From an uncultured Prevotellaceae bacterium (GTDB lineage Bacteria; Bacteroidota; Bacteroidia; Bacteroidales; Bacteroidaceae), in NCBI GenBank assembly GCA_902762565.1, contig CACWOS010000005.1, positions 1-64,000 on the forward strand: a stretch of DNA of 64,000 bases, written 5' to 3'. Below are positions 7,934 through 17,433 of the stretch, piece by piece. The stretch's first letter is position 1, and each line of letters begins with the position of its first letter. The notes below the pieces were generated by a model that did not search any database, had not been told where the DNA came from, and saw only the letters and a list, made by a program, of their open reading frames with translations. A program made the translations under genes and the position numbers.

Positions 7934-10546
7934 TTATTTCTTTACTTTTCGTCCGTTTACGATGTATAGTCCTCGTGGCAGACTTTGCCAACCGGCCGTC
8001 GTGCCCACTGGTACACCATAGAGATTGTAGACGGTGGCGTTGGTGGGAGCGGCTGTCTGCGTCATGATGCCATCGGCAGGTTCCGTACATTCGAACTTCA
8101 CCTTGTCGATATTGCAATTGGCACCATTGATGGTGAAACGCAGTATCTGCTGCCCCTCTTTAAGGGCTGTACTGAAGTTGCCCTTCACTGTGGTGTAGGT
8201 GTCCCAACTGTTGTCGGCTGTTTTCGGCACGTTGACTTTGGCAAGACTGGTAATGCTGCTGCCGTTCTTCAGTCCGATAGTGAATCCAGAACCCGTAGTG
8301 CCCGACGATACCGTGGCCTCATAGCTGTATTTGCCTGCCTGCGTCACGTTGACGGTATATTCCGTCCACTCGTCGGCAACGGTGTAGCCCAGCACATATC
8401 TGTTGCCGCTCTTCACGATGTCGACACCCTCGTTGTCGGTGCGATAGCCCGCCCCACCTTGGTCGTCTGCGTCGCTGTCTTTGAAGGAGAGGCTCTCGCC
8501 GCCCATGTCGAAGTCCTCGGCCTCAATGGTGCCAGGCAGACTGACGGTTTTGTATGGTATGCGTTTTCCGTTGACTGTCATCGCTTTGGCTGCGGATGTG
8601 CGGCACTTGCCATCAGTACCTGTAGCTATAGCGACGATACTGTATGCTCCTTTTTCATTAGGAACGAATTCAAATTTGTAAGGAGCCTTGTTCAGAGTGC
8701 CGATAAGCAGGTTGTTGGCATAGACGTCCACGTGGTCGACAGTGGTTGCACTGGAGTTAGATCTTGATGTCACGGTGATGACGGCAGTATCGCCTACATT
8801 AATAGTAGTACTGGGCTTGATGTTTGAGATGATGGAGATGATGGTTTTGTTCTCTTCGTAGCGGCTGAACTTTATGTTTTTAATGTAGAATCCGCCCTTG
8901 TCGACGAGAAGGGTCAGCACGTGGCGGCCAGCTGTCAGGGGTACTTGCAATAGTCCGTGTAGTGTCTTGTAGACGTTTGTGCCGCCAGTCTTGGGAACGG
9001 ATACGAATTCTGACAGGACATTGATGTTGTCAAACGTGTATTCGGCAAGATGGAATGAACCTGTCGATTTGTTCGAGGCTACTTCGGCATCGAATGCATA
9101 TACACCGTCTTCAGCTACGTCCACCGTGTACTCCATCCACTGATCGTCTTTGGTAATTTCAGTGCTGCGTGAAGCATTGTTGTATGAAACACCCGACGCA
9201 CCCTTATCGTACTGGGTGATATTGATGGTACCGGGCAATTGGGGGATGGCTTCAGAATAAGGCGTGCGCTTGGTGGTTGAAGAGAGCACGTTGATGCGTC
9301 CTCGTCGCTCGTAGGTCGTGCCGTCGGTAGTGGTAACGATGGCTTTCAGTGTGTTCCATCCTATGGTAGTCGACGCTACCTTGGCCAGATAGGGAGCCTC
9401 TGTCATGGTGGCTGCCAGCTTTGAGCCTACATAGAGTTCCACCTTCTCAATGGTCTTGGTGGCCATTTTTGCACGTATCATGACGGACATGGAGTCACCC
9501 TTGGCCACTTTTATGGAAGCAGGACGGATATAGATAGAAGCCTCTTTCTTGGTGCCGGGGAATGGTCCCACAGCGTTCTTGGCAGCATCGGTTTCCATAT
9601 ACTCCTTAATCCATGTCATAGCCGGACGCTCAACACCGTCCCTGTATAGTCCGGAGTTGTCTACCCAAGTCTTGCCAAGAACATAGCCCCATAGGGTGAC
9701 ACCAGCACAGTAAGGGGCTTCCCACATAATGGGGAGGATGTTTTTATATTGATTCTTCTGCTGAGTGTCGTCGGCTTTGTCAATGTCTAACTCCGTAATG
9801 AACATCGGCATCTGCAATGCGTCCTGCTGTTTTTTCAGCGCATTCTTCAGGTCGGTTACGCTGATATCGTTCACGTCGTGCGACTGGTTTCCGTAAGCAT
9901 CAATGGGCGCTCCAGCATCGCGTAGCGTGCGGACAAGGTCGATGTAGTTGTCGATGTCCCACTGAATGGAGTTGTAGTCATTATAAATAAGAATGGCATT
10001 TGGCCAGCGTTCATAGGCCATCTCAAAGGCCTTGATGAGCCAGTCGTAGCCCGTCTTGCCGCCACCGCCCAGTGACTCCTTCATCATTGGGTTGCCCTGC
10101 TGGTGCATGCCCACGGCCTCGTTCACGACGTCAATCATGGGCAGGGTCTTGTAATGTGCACTGGCTTGATCGAACCAGTTGGTAATAGCTTTTAAGCGCT
10201 CAGTAGCAGACAATGACGTCAGCCAGCCAGGATACTGGGCACCCCATACAAGGGCATGGAACTTGTAGGTGAAATTGTGCTGTTTAGCATAGTTGAAAGC
10301 TCTATCGGCTCCACTCCAGCTGAAAGTACCACGAGTACCCTCTACCGAAGACCATTTCGATTCGTTCTCACAGGTAATCTGATTCCAGAGTGTGTAGAAC
10401 TGGGGGATACCGTTTCCGGCATCCACGCTGTTCCATGTGGTAATATTGCCGAGATACTTGTTGGGGTTCGTCGACACTTGTGCCTGCATGCTTCCAGTGG
10501 ACAGCCAGCCGGCGATGAATGTTGTAATAATAAGTCTTGTTATCAT
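7934..10546 (-). CDS. Multidomain GH10 endo-1,4-beta-xylanase with CBM6-like modules
   Basis: An 870-aa secreted xylan-degrading enzyme. A signal peptide (residues 1-22, ending SMQAQ) leads into a GH10 barrel at about 30-330: HALVWGAQYPGW, acid/base E143 in DVVNEA, nucleophile E252 in ITELDID. An Ig-like domain (about 345-435), a CBM6-like domain from about 437 (LPGTINITQYDKG), a second Ig-like domain and a second CBM6-like domain from about 670 (LPGTIEAEDFDMGG) follow. The last 30 residues (VYNLYGVP...GLYIVNGRKVKK) look like a type IX secretion sorting signal, so surface display is likely. It starts 22 nt after glnN with no promoter motif seen, so it may be read through from glnN. Assignment is firm; export by T9SS is inference. 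Confidence 0.93.
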   Translation of the reverse strand: MITRLIITTFIAGWLSTGSMQAQVSTNPNKYLGNITTWNSVDAGNGIPQFYTLWNQITCENESKWSSVEGTRGTFSWSGADRAFNYAKQHNFTYKFHALVWGAQYPGWLTSLSATERLKAITNWFDQASAHYKTLPMIDVVNEAVGMHQQGNPMMKESLGGGGKTGYDWLIKAFEMAYERWPNAILIYNDYNSIQWDIDNYIDLVRTLRDAGAPIDAYGNQSHDVNDISVTDLKNALKKQQDALQMPMFITELDIDKADDTQQKNQYKNILPIMWEAPYCAGVTLWGYVLGKTWVDNSGLYRDGVERPAMTWIKEYMETDAAKNAVGPFPGTKKEASIYIRPASIKVAKGDSMSVMIRAKMATKTIEKVELYVGSKLAATMTEAPYLAKVASTTIGWNTLKAIVTTTDGTTYERRGRINVLSSTTKRTPYSEAIPQLPGTINITQYDKGASGVSYNNASRSTEITKDDQWMEYTVDVAEDGVYAFDAEVASNKSTGSFHLAEYTFDNINVLSEFVSVPKTGGTNVYKTLHGLLQVPLTAGRHVLTLLVDKGGFYIKNIKFSRYEENKTIISIISNIKPSTTINVGDTAVITVTSRSNSSATTVDHVDVYANNLLIGTLNKAPYKFEFVPNEKGAYSIVAIATGTDGKCRTSAAKAMTVNGKRIPYKTVSLPGTIEAEDFDMGGESLSFKDSDADDQGGAGYRTDNEGVDIVKSGNRYVLGYTVADEWTEYTVNVTQAGKYSYEATVSSGTTGSGFTIGLKNGSSITSLAKVNVPKTADNSWDTYTTVKGNFSTALKEGQQILRFTINGANCNIDKVKFECTEPADGIMTQTAAPTNATVYNLYGVPVGTTAGWQSLPRGLYIVNGRKVKK

Positions 10547-10568
10547 ATTATGTCTTAATGGTTCTGTT

Positions 10569-12761
10569 CTATCTGATGAATAGCAGTTCCCGGTACTTGG
10601 GCAGTGTCCAGAGGCCGTCCTCCACGATGAGTTCCAGCTTGTCTATCTCGTGGCGAATGTTCTCCATGTGCGGACAGACAGTGTCGTGATAGGCGATGGC
10701 GCGCTGGTGGATGTTCTCGATGCGATTGGCCACGCGACGGGCTTCCGTCAGCTCCTCGACCAACTGCTCAATTTTCTCCGTACGTTCGGCGATTTCTTCG
10801 ATAAGTTTCATGTTTCGGGCACTGAGACGCTCAGCCTTGTCTGATGAGAAGACGCTCTTCATGCCCTGTACGTTCTTGATGAGCTGCGACTGGTAGTGCG
10901 TCGATACGGGTATGATGTGATTCATGGCCAAATCGCCCAGCACGCGGGCCTCAATCTGTACGGTCTTCACATACATCTCCCATTTGACCTCGTTGCGAGC
11001 CTCCAACTCCTTGGCAGTCATTACCTTGGTTGACTCGAACATCTTGATGCTGCTGTCGTCGAGATAGTGTTCGAACACGACAGGACACGAACGCTCGACG
11101 TCCAGTCCACGCTTGGCGGCCTCCTTTACCCATGCCTCCGAGTAGCCGTTGCCATCAAAGCGGATGGGCTTGCAGCTCTTGATGTCGTCCTTCAACACCT
11201 CAAGAATAGCAGGAATTTTGGCCTCGCCAGCCTTAATCTTTGCATCCACACGCTCCTTGAACGCGTTCAGGGATTCGGCCATTGCTGCGTTCAGGGCTAT
11301 CATGGCCGAGGCGCAGTTAACGCTTGAACCAGGTGCACGGAACTCGAATCGGTTGCCGGTAAAGGCAAAGGGTGACGTGCGGTTGCGATCGGTATTGTCG
11401 ACAATGAGGTCGGGAATCTGAGGAATGTCAATCTCCATGCCCTTCTTACCCTTTAGGTTGAAGAGTTCGTTCTTGTCTGACTGTTCTATGTGGTCGAGTA
11501 GTTCTGTCAGCTGCGTGCCGAGGAACGACGAGATGATAGCGGGAGGTGCCTCGTTGCCACCCAGACGGTGGGCGTTTGTGGCGCTCATAATGCTGGCTTT
11601 CAGCAGACCGTTATGCTTGTAGACTGCCATCAGCGTTTCGACGATGAATGTGACGAAACGCAGGTTTTCCTCAGGCGTCTTGCCTGGAGCGTGTAACAGC
11701 GTGCCATTATCAGCACTCAGACTCCAGTTGTTGTGTTTGCCTGAGCCGTTGATGCCAGCAAAGGGCTTTTCGTGCAATAGCACGCGGAAGCCGTGATTGC
11801 GGGCTACCTTCTTCATCAGCGACATTAACAGCATGTTATGGTCGACGGCGAGGTTGCACTCCTCGAAGATGGGTGCGAGCTCAAATTGGTTGGGCGCTAC
11901 CTCGTTGTGGCGCGTCTTCACAGGAATGGCCAACTCCAGAGCCTGTATCTCAAGGTCTTTCATGAAGGCCTGCACACGATCGGGAATGGTGCCGAAATAG
12001 TGGTCGTCCATCTGCTGGTTCTTTGCACTCTCGTGTCCCATCAGCGTGCGACCTGTCATCAGCAGGTCTGGACGAGCGGAGTAGAGACCCTCGTCGACAA
12101 GGAAATACTCCTGTTCCCAACCCAGGTTCACCTGCACTTTCGTTACATCATCGTAGAACAACGAGCACACGTCGGTTGCTGCTTTGTCTACGGCATGCAG
12201 CGCACGCAGCAACGGTGCCTTATAGTCTAGCGCCTCGCCCGTGTACGCAATAAATATGGTGGGGATACATAGTGTGTCGTCGATGATGAAGACCGGACTC
12301 GTGGGGTCCCATGCCGAATAGCCGCGGGCCTCAAAGGTGTTTCTGATGCCACCGTTGGGGAACGACGACGCGTCTGGCTCCTGTTGTACCAGTAGCTTTC
12401 CTGAGAACTTTTCAATCATACCGCCCTTGCCATCGTGCTCCACGAAGGCATCGTGTTTTTCGGCTGTACCTTCTGTCAGCGGCTGAAACCAGTGCGTATA
12501 GTGTGTCACACCCATCTCCTGTGCCCACTGCTTCATGCCTGCAGCCACCGAGTCGGCAATGCTACGGTCCAGCGAGGCACCGTTATCCATTACATCAATC
12601 ATCTTGTCGTAGATGTCCTTAGGCAGGTATTTATACATCTTCTTACGGTCGAACACGTACTTGCCAAAGAACTCTGAAGGGCGCTCTGCGGGCACCTTTA
12701 CCTCGACAGGGCGCTTCTTAAACGCCTCTTCTACTACCTGAAATCTCAAATCGTTTGCCAT
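10569..12761 (-). CDS. glnN: Glutamine synthetase type III
   Basis: A 730-aa enzyme that makes glutamine from glutamate, ammonia and ATP in the cytoplasm. It has the type III length (about 700-730 aa against about 470 for type I) and signatures: NEVAPNQFELAPIFEE, FAGINGSGKHNNWS and the N-terminal region FGKYVFDRKKMYKYLP. GSIII is the common form in Bacteroidales. It sits 34 nt after aguB on the same strand, and the spacer holds a 7-bp repeat array. AguB releases ammonia, so close placement with an ammonia-assimilating enzyme makes metabolic sense, though shared control is inference. Confidence 0.97.
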   Translation of the reverse strand: MANDLRFQVVEEAFKKRPVEVKVPAERPSEFFGKYVFDRKKMYKYLPKDIYDKMIDVMDNGASLDRSIADSVAAGMKQWAQEMGVTHYTHWFQPLTEGTAEKHDAFVEHDGKGGMIEKFSGKLLVQQEPDASSFPNGGIRNTFEARGYSAWDPTSPVFIIDDTLCIPTIFIAYTGEALDYKAPLLRALHAVDKAATDVCSLFYDDVTKVQVNLGWEQEYFLVDEGLYSARPDLLMTGRTLMGHESAKNQQMDDHYFGTIPDRVQAFMKDLEIQALELAIPVKTRHNEVAPNQFELAPIFEECNLAVDHNMLLMSLMKKVARNHGFRVLLHEKPFAGINGSGKHNNWSLSADNGTLLHAPGKTPEENLRFVTFIVETLMAVYKHNGLLKASIMSATNAHRLGGNEAPPAIISSFLGTQLTELLDHIEQSDKNELFNLKGKKGMEIDIPQIPDLIVDNTDRNRTSPFAFTGNRFEFRAPGSSVNCASAMIALNAAMAESLNAFKERVDAKIKAGEAKIPAILEVLKDDIKSCKPIRFDGNGYSEAWVKEAAKRGLDVERSCPVVFEHYLDDSSIKMFESTKVMTAKELEARNEVKWEMYVKTVQIEARVLGDLAMNHIIPVSTHYQSQLIKNVQGMKSVFSSDKAERLSARNMKLIEEIAERTEKIEQLVEELTEARRVANRIENIHQRAIAYHDTVCPHMENIRHEIDKLELIVEDGLWTLPKYRELLFIR

Positions 12762-12769
12762 TATTTCAA

Positions 12770-12804
12770 TCTACTATTTGACAATTTACTAATTACTATT
12801 TATC
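12770..12804. repeat. 7-bp repeat array between aguB and glnN
   Basis: Degenerate 7-mers TCTACTA, TTTGACA, ATTTACT, AATTACT, ATTTATC. The array runs into the stop codon and last codons of aguB. Confidence 0.55.
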
Positions 12805-13653
12805 GATGAAACGACGCGTCAGGTCGCTATAATTCTCGATGCGGCGGTCTCTTAAGAAAGGCCACCAGCGACGCACCTGTTCGGAGCGTTGCATGTCGAT
12901 GTCGACGAGTGCCACCTCTTCTTGGTCAATAGGGGCCTCATATAGAAGTTCACCCTGCGGACCGGCCACAAACGAGGTGCCCCAGAAAGGTACACCATCT
13001 TCGTCGCCAACTCTGTTGACGGTGACTACGGGCAGTCCATTGGCTACGGCATGTCCACGCTGTACGGTCTGCCAAGCCATGCGCTGTCGCTCTTGTTCTT
13101 CGCGCGAGTCGTTGGGGTCGTAACCGATAGCGGTAGGGTAGATGAGCAGTTCAGCGCCCTGCAGTGCCATCAGACGTGCTGCTTCCGGATACCACTGGTC
13201 CCAACACACCAGCACGCCCAAACGCCCCACACTGGTGTCGATGGGTTTGAATCCTAGGTCGCCTGGCGTGAAGTAGAACTTCTCGTAGTATCCAGGGTCA
13301 TCGGGAATGTGCATTTTACGATATTTGCCAGCAATAGTGCCGTCCTTCTCCAGTACGACAGCGGTATTGTGGTACAACCCCGTGGCGCGACGCTCAAAGA
13401 GTGAGGTAACAATGACCACACTCAATTCTTTGGCTAAATTGCCGAAGAACGTAGTCGATGGTCCGGGGATGGATTCTGCCAGGTCGAAGAGGCTGACATC
13501 TTCCTGTTTGCAGAAATACAGCGAGTTGTGTAATTCCTGCAAAACAATGAGTTCTGCGCCCTCTTTTGCCAGCTGTCTGATCTTGGTAGTCAGATGGAGT
13601 ACGTTGGTTTTTACGTCTGCTCCGTTGTGCTGTTGAATAAGTCCTATCTTCAT
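12796..13653 (-). CDS. aguB: N-carbamoylputrescine amidase
   Basis: A 285-aa nitrilase-superfamily enzyme that hydrolyses N-carbamoylputrescine to putrescine, CO2 and ammonia. The catalytic triad is visible: E40 in LQELHN, K113 in KYRKMHIPDD and C150 in VCWDQWYPE. The IPDDPGYYEKFYF stretch is characteristic of AguB. The partner enzyme, agmatine deiminase (aguA), is encoded at 18.8-19.8 kb on the same strand, so agmatine to putrescine is complete within the window. The start ATG follows its -7 motif by 8 nt. Confidence 0.95.
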   Translation of the reverse strand: MKIGLIQQHNGADVKTNVLHLTTKIRQLAKEGAELIVLQELHNSLYFCKQEDVSLFDLAESIPGPSTTFFGNLAKELSVVIVTSLFERRATGLYHNTAVVLEKDGTIAGKYRKMHIPDDPGYYEKFYFTPGDLGFKPIDTSVGRLGVLVCWDQWYPEAARLMALQGAELLIYPTAIGYDPNDSREEQERQRMAWQTVQRGHAVANGLPVVTVNRVGDEDGVPFWGTSFVAGPQGELLYEAPIDQEEVALVDIDMQRSEQVRRWWPFLRDRRIENYSDLTRRFIDK

Positions 13654-13661
13654 ATTGGGCG

Positions 13662-13669
13662 CAAAATTA
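13662..13669 (-). promoter_or_regulatory. -7 promoter motif for aguB
   Basis: Minus-strand TAATTTTG, 8 nt from the aguB ATG, implying a very short leader. Confidence 0.6.
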
Positions 13670-13732
13670 CAAAAATTTCGCGTAATAATAAGAATTTATT
13701 CTTAATTTTGTATCTGAAACACTAAAAAATAC

Positions 13733-15394
13733 TTAATAAATGATACTCATGTTCTTCGTGTCCATCAAGTGACGATCGGTAATCTTGATGTCAGGAATGA
13801 CAGGCAGACACATGAAGGCCATCGTGATGAATGGCGACTTCATCTTACAGCCAATCTCCCTAACTTTCTCTTGGATACACAGCGTGCGGAAGGCAATCTC
13901 ATGGCCACTCACGGGTGACATCAGTCCGGCAATAGGCAATGGAATGTCCATTAGTTCCTCAGGAGTGACAACAACCTGTCCACCCTGCATCTGGACTATA
14001 CGGTTGATGGCCTTGACGATATACTCGTCGCAGGAACCAATAGCCACGATGTTATGACAGTCGTGGGCCACCGAGCCAGCAATGGCACCTTCCTTGATGT
14101 CGAAGCCACGCACCAGTCCGACGACGGGTTTGGCACTCGGCACATAGCGGTTGTACACCACTATCTTCTGCACCTCCGTCCACGGATACTGCGAGTCAAA
14201 CAGGGGATTGCCTGTCAGCACTACCTCGTCGTGTTGGGTCAGCAGGCTGCCGTCCGAGGCATGGATAATATGTACGGTATCGCCCGTCTTGAGATCGATG
14301 TTAATATCGGCAGCGGTAATGGGCTGAGCCACGAAGTTGTTGGGGAAATCCTCGTCAAGGATGTGCTCGTCAAAGTCGCGATGTGAAGTTAGGCTGGAGT
14401 TGTAGTTAAACACTTCCTGTCCACGTATCCACGTGCTCTCCACACGGAAGTACGGGGTGACATTGTCAACAGTGATGAACGTTGCGGGGTCACCTTCTTG
14501 CAACAGTCCCCACTTCTGCTTATAATGACGCTGTGCATTCACGCTGGCAGCCTTTAGCACGTCCCACAGCTCGTAGCCGTCAGCCAGGGCACGCTTCACA
14601 ATCAGATTGATGTGTCCACGTACAAAGTCATCGGGGTGGCAGTCGTCCGTACAGAACATCACCATGTTTGGACTCTCGTTGATAAGCGGACTCAGCAGCT
14701 GATAGTCCTTGGCAGCACTACCCTCGCGGATGATGACATTCATGCCAGCCCTGATACATGCACGACCCTCGTCCAGCGTCGAGCATTCATGGTCGGTGGT
14801 GATGCCAGCGGCAGCATAGCGGTCGCGCTGCTGACCTTTCACTCCAGGGGCATGACCATCCACAGGCTTGTCATTGCGCAGGGCTGCCTGTATCTTCGCC
14901 ATCACGTCCTTGTCACCACCTAGCACACCAGGATAATTCATCATCTCACCCAGGAAACCTATGTCCTTACGAGCCATCAGCGCCTCGGTGTCCTTCACAT
15001 CGATGACTTTTCCGCAGGTCTCAATGTCGCCACCCACGGCAGGTACACAACTAGGCGCACCAAAGAGGAAGTTGAACCGTGCCTCCTTGCCAGAGCGTAT
15101 CATGTAGTCGACACCCTCCACACCCAGCACGTTACCAATTTCGTGGGGATCGGCAATGACGCCAATCGTTCCATGACTGACAGCGATGCGTGCAAACTTG
15201 TGTGGCACTATCATGCTGCTCTCAATATGCACATGCGCATCAACGAAACCAGGCATGATGTAGGACCATGGGGTCTCACTGGCGGGCAACTCACAGCGTC
15301 TTACCTCGACGATTTTTTCGCCCTTGATTACCAGTTCGCCATCGAATATTTCGCGACGAACAACGTCAACAATGTGTCCTTTGATGTTAATCAT
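13733..15394 (-). CDS. ade: Adenine deaminase
   Basis: A 553-aa amidohydrolase-fold enzyme converting adenine to hypoxanthine and ammonia in purine salvage. The metal-binding motif PGFVDAHVHIESS has H54 and H56. The family blocks HGTIGVIADPHEIGNVLG and GHAPGVKG are intact, as is the C-terminal adenine-deaminase domain (VAHDCHNIVAIG). Length fits the family (about 550-600). It has its own -7 motif upstream (15432-15439) and lies 79 bp before aguB on the same strand. Confidence 0.95.
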   Translation of the reverse strand: MINIKGHIVDVVRREIFDGELVIKGEKIVEVRRCELPASETPWSYIMPGFVDAHVHIESSMIVPHKFARIAVSHGTIGVIADPHEIGNVLGVEGVDYMIRSGKEARFNFLFGAPSCVPAVGGDIETCGKVIDVKDTEALMARKDIGFLGEMMNYPGVLGGDKDVMAKIQAALRNDKPVDGHAPGVKGQQRDRYAAAGITTDHECSTLDEGRACIRAGMNVIIREGSAAKDYQLLSPLINESPNMVMFCTDDCHPDDFVRGHINLIVKRALADGYELWDVLKAASVNAQRHYKQKWGLLQEGDPATFITVDNVTPYFRVESTWIRGQEVFNYNSSLTSHRDFDEHILDEDFPNNFVAQPITAADINIDLKTGDTVHIIHASDGSLLTQHDEVVLTGNPLFDSQYPWTEVQKIVVYNRYVPSAKPVVGLVRGFDIKEGAIAGSVAHDCHNIVAIGSCDEYIVKAINRIVQMQGGQVVVTPEELMDIPLPIAGLMSPVSGHEIAFRTLCIQEKVREIGCKMKSPFITMAFMCLPVIPDIKITDRHLMDTKNMSIIY

Positions 15395-15431
15395 AGTTTC
15401 TAATGTTTTTAGTTTATACTATTATTGAGTG

Positions 15432-15439
15432 CAAATATA
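15432..15439 (-). promoter_or_regulatory. -7 promoter motif for ade
   Basis: Minus-strand TATATTTG, about 37 bp before the ade ATG. Confidence 0.6.
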
Positions 15440-15524
15440 CGCTTTTTTTTCGAATCATCGTATGTTTTTGCTTTTTTTAGCAAGATTAGATGCTCGTCAC
15501 TTAATAGGATCTGTCTATCGAACA

Positions 15525-17345
15525 CTACTTGAAGTCGCCAGGTCCGTAAAGTCCGAAGTTGGGATCCTTCTCGGGTTGCCATGTTCGAACCTTGATAATA
15601 GGTTGCTTGGGGTTGTTGATGTCAACTTCTAAAAAGAGGTATCCTTTGTCACCGTACGACGATGAGTAGTAGTCCTGCGCTATCTGTATGCCGTAGGTCT
15701 CGCCACCTTTGCCCAATTTGATGACATCGTTATTGGCAAAACGGATATTGATAAACTCGTTGGCTGCGAAACAGTTGCGCAGGTTCTTCAGGTACTGGTC
15801 TTTTGAATAACGGTTATATTTGATAATCTTGTCGTTTTGGAACCTACGGCTGTCTGTCATGACAGCACGCTTGGCAACGTTTGCAACGATTATGACTGCG
15901 TCATCGTCGAAGATGGTGTTGATATAGTCCAAACGTTTCAAGGCATAGGCTGTCTTGTAGCTTTCGAGAAAACTCATCAGTACCTTACGTGCCGATTCGC
16001 TCCATACGCCTTTATTCAGGATGTCATCCTCAGCAGTCTTACCCAATCCAAACGCTACGCTGCTGATATGCCGCGTTTTGTCGAAGGTGAAGACTAGATC
16101 CTCTACAAACGACTTCCTTATGCCGTTCTTAAAGCTGAAGGATGTCTTCATACCGCGTGCTGTCACCTCGCCGTCCTCCCCGTCGTAATAGGTGATTTGG
16201 GGTGTTCCAATGATACGTGTCGTACCGTATTTGAAGAGCAGTCGCTTGAAGATATCAAGTCCTTCAGCAGTAAAGTGTTGTTCCAATCCTGTTGCCTGTT
16301 TGTTGGTAATAGCTGCTATCACAGCATCCATAGCTTTTGCATAACTGTTGGCATTGGTGACAGAGAGGTTGGCAGTTGTGGGGGCTTTTAGGATGGAGGC
16401 ATCTGTCTGGCTAAAACTATCACTGGTAGTAAAGGTGTTACTGGCAATGTCAGCAGCATCTATCGTGGTGTAAGCCTTTCGCATGGCTCGGCTGCTAACC
16501 ACATGGAGCACAGCCTCTACCTCTTTGTCGATGTGCAACTCTGTCAAGTATTCGTATTCCCATTTCAACTGATATTTTGTGCTTTGGTTTCCTTTGGCCA
16601 ATTCCAGTACGCCAATACCGTCCTTGGCACTATTAATGGCACTCCAGTCGCGTCCGTCAAAGTAGGTGTAATCTACGCTGTTGACAGGTTTGCCCTTGTA
16701 TGCTATGCTCAGGTCGATGTCGTCTCCCTTGCGTCGTACAACGCTAACCTTTAGGTCGTCAAAGATGGTGTTCATCTTTTCGGGAATCCAAGTTGTCAGT
16801 ATGTGCTGCTGTCCGCTGTCATCTGTAAAGACTGCCTCGTTGGGATATTGTAGCGAGCGTACCAGTGCCAGTGCCCAGTACAGGTTGCGCAGGGCATCGT
16901 CTGCCTTGCCGGCTTCTTCGGCACGCAGGGCAGTCTCCACCATGTCAATGGCTTTCCGCTGTCGACTTTCAAAGATGCGGTGTACCTCCGACTTCTTCAT
17001 ATACCGTCCCACCTGTGCATCTGGCTCGTTCTTCAGGATGAGCCGTTCGGCATTGGTCAACGTGGCTTGTGAATACGTCTGTACCCTGCTGGTTACATAC
17101 GACTGCCGATCCGTCTGTCCCCCCTCGCTGATTTCAGCCTCTCCTTGTTGGAAGTCGCTGCTTACGTGGGTGGCTATCTTGCTTATCAGGTCAGCCATTG
17201 CGTTGCGGTCGGCCTCAGCAACAGTTGTGCCGTAGCCCACGCCCCAAATGTACTGTCCGCTGTTCTCAATGGTTTCCCACGACTGCGCCGCAATGGTCAG
17301 GGGCAGCAAAACGATTATAAATAGTAAGGTACAGAAGTGTTTCAT
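15525..17345 (-). CDS. Exported LPP20-domain-like protein of unknown function
   Basis: A 606-aa protein with a signal peptide (MKHFCTLLFIIVLLPLTIAA). The next 110 residues (GVGYGTTVAEADRNAMADLI, then SYVTSRVQTYSQATL) resemble the LPP20/FlgT-N fold, in which AEADRNA-type motifs are common. The central and C-terminal parts are beta-rich and not recognised. The ATG at 17345 begins the signal peptide; an upstream in-frame start lacks support because the promoter lies at 17350-17357. It is divergent from a PEGA/FGE-like gene 88 bp away, and the two may act together at the envelope. Its function is unknown. Confidence 0.7.
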   Translation of the reverse strand: MKHFCTLLFIIVLLPLTIAAQSWETIENSGQYIWGVGYGTTVAEADRNAMADLISKIATHVSSDFQQGEAEISEGGQTDRQSYVTSRVQTYSQATLTNAERLILKNEPDAQVGRYMKKSEVHRIFESRQRKAIDMVETALRAEEAGKADDALRNLYWALALVRSLQYPNEAVFTDDSGQQHILTTWIPEKMNTIFDDLKVSVVRRKGDDIDLSIAYKGKPVNSVDYTYFDGRDWSAINSAKDGIGVLELAKGNQSTKYQLKWEYEYLTELHIDKEVEAVLHVVSSRAMRKAYTTIDAADIASNTFTTSDSFSQTDASILKAPTTANLSVTNANSYAKAMDAVIAAITNKQATGLEQHFTAEGLDIFKRLLFKYGTTRIIGTPQITYYDGEDGEVTARGMKTSFSFKNGIRKSFVEDLVFTFDKTRHISSVAFGLGKTAEDDILNKGVWSESARKVLMSFLESYKTAYALKRLDYINTIFDDDAVIIVANVAKRAVMTDSRRFQNDKIIKYNRYSKDQYLKNLRNCFAANEFINIRFANNDVIKLGKGGETYGIQIAQDYYSSSYGDKGYLFLEVDINNPKQPIIKVRTWQPEKDPNFGLYGPGDFK

Positions 17346-17349
17346 GTTG

Positions 17350-17357
17350 CAAAAGTA
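17350..17357 (-). promoter_or_regulatory. -7 promoter motif very close to the LPP20-like start codon
   Basis: Minus-strand TACTTTTG ends only 4 nt before the ATG at 17345, so the mRNA would be leaderless or nearly so. Confidence 0.5.
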
Positions 17358-17400
17358 CAAAAAAAATGATAAAATGAACGTCATTTCTCCAAAAAATCTG

Positions 17401-17408
17401 TACCTTTG
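17401..17408 (+). promoter_or_regulatory. -7 promoter motif for the PEGA/FGE-like gene
   Basis: TACCTTTG, 25 bp before the ATG at 17434. Confidence 0.65.
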
Positions 17409-17433
17409 CAGCTAAATAGCTACAAATGAATGT

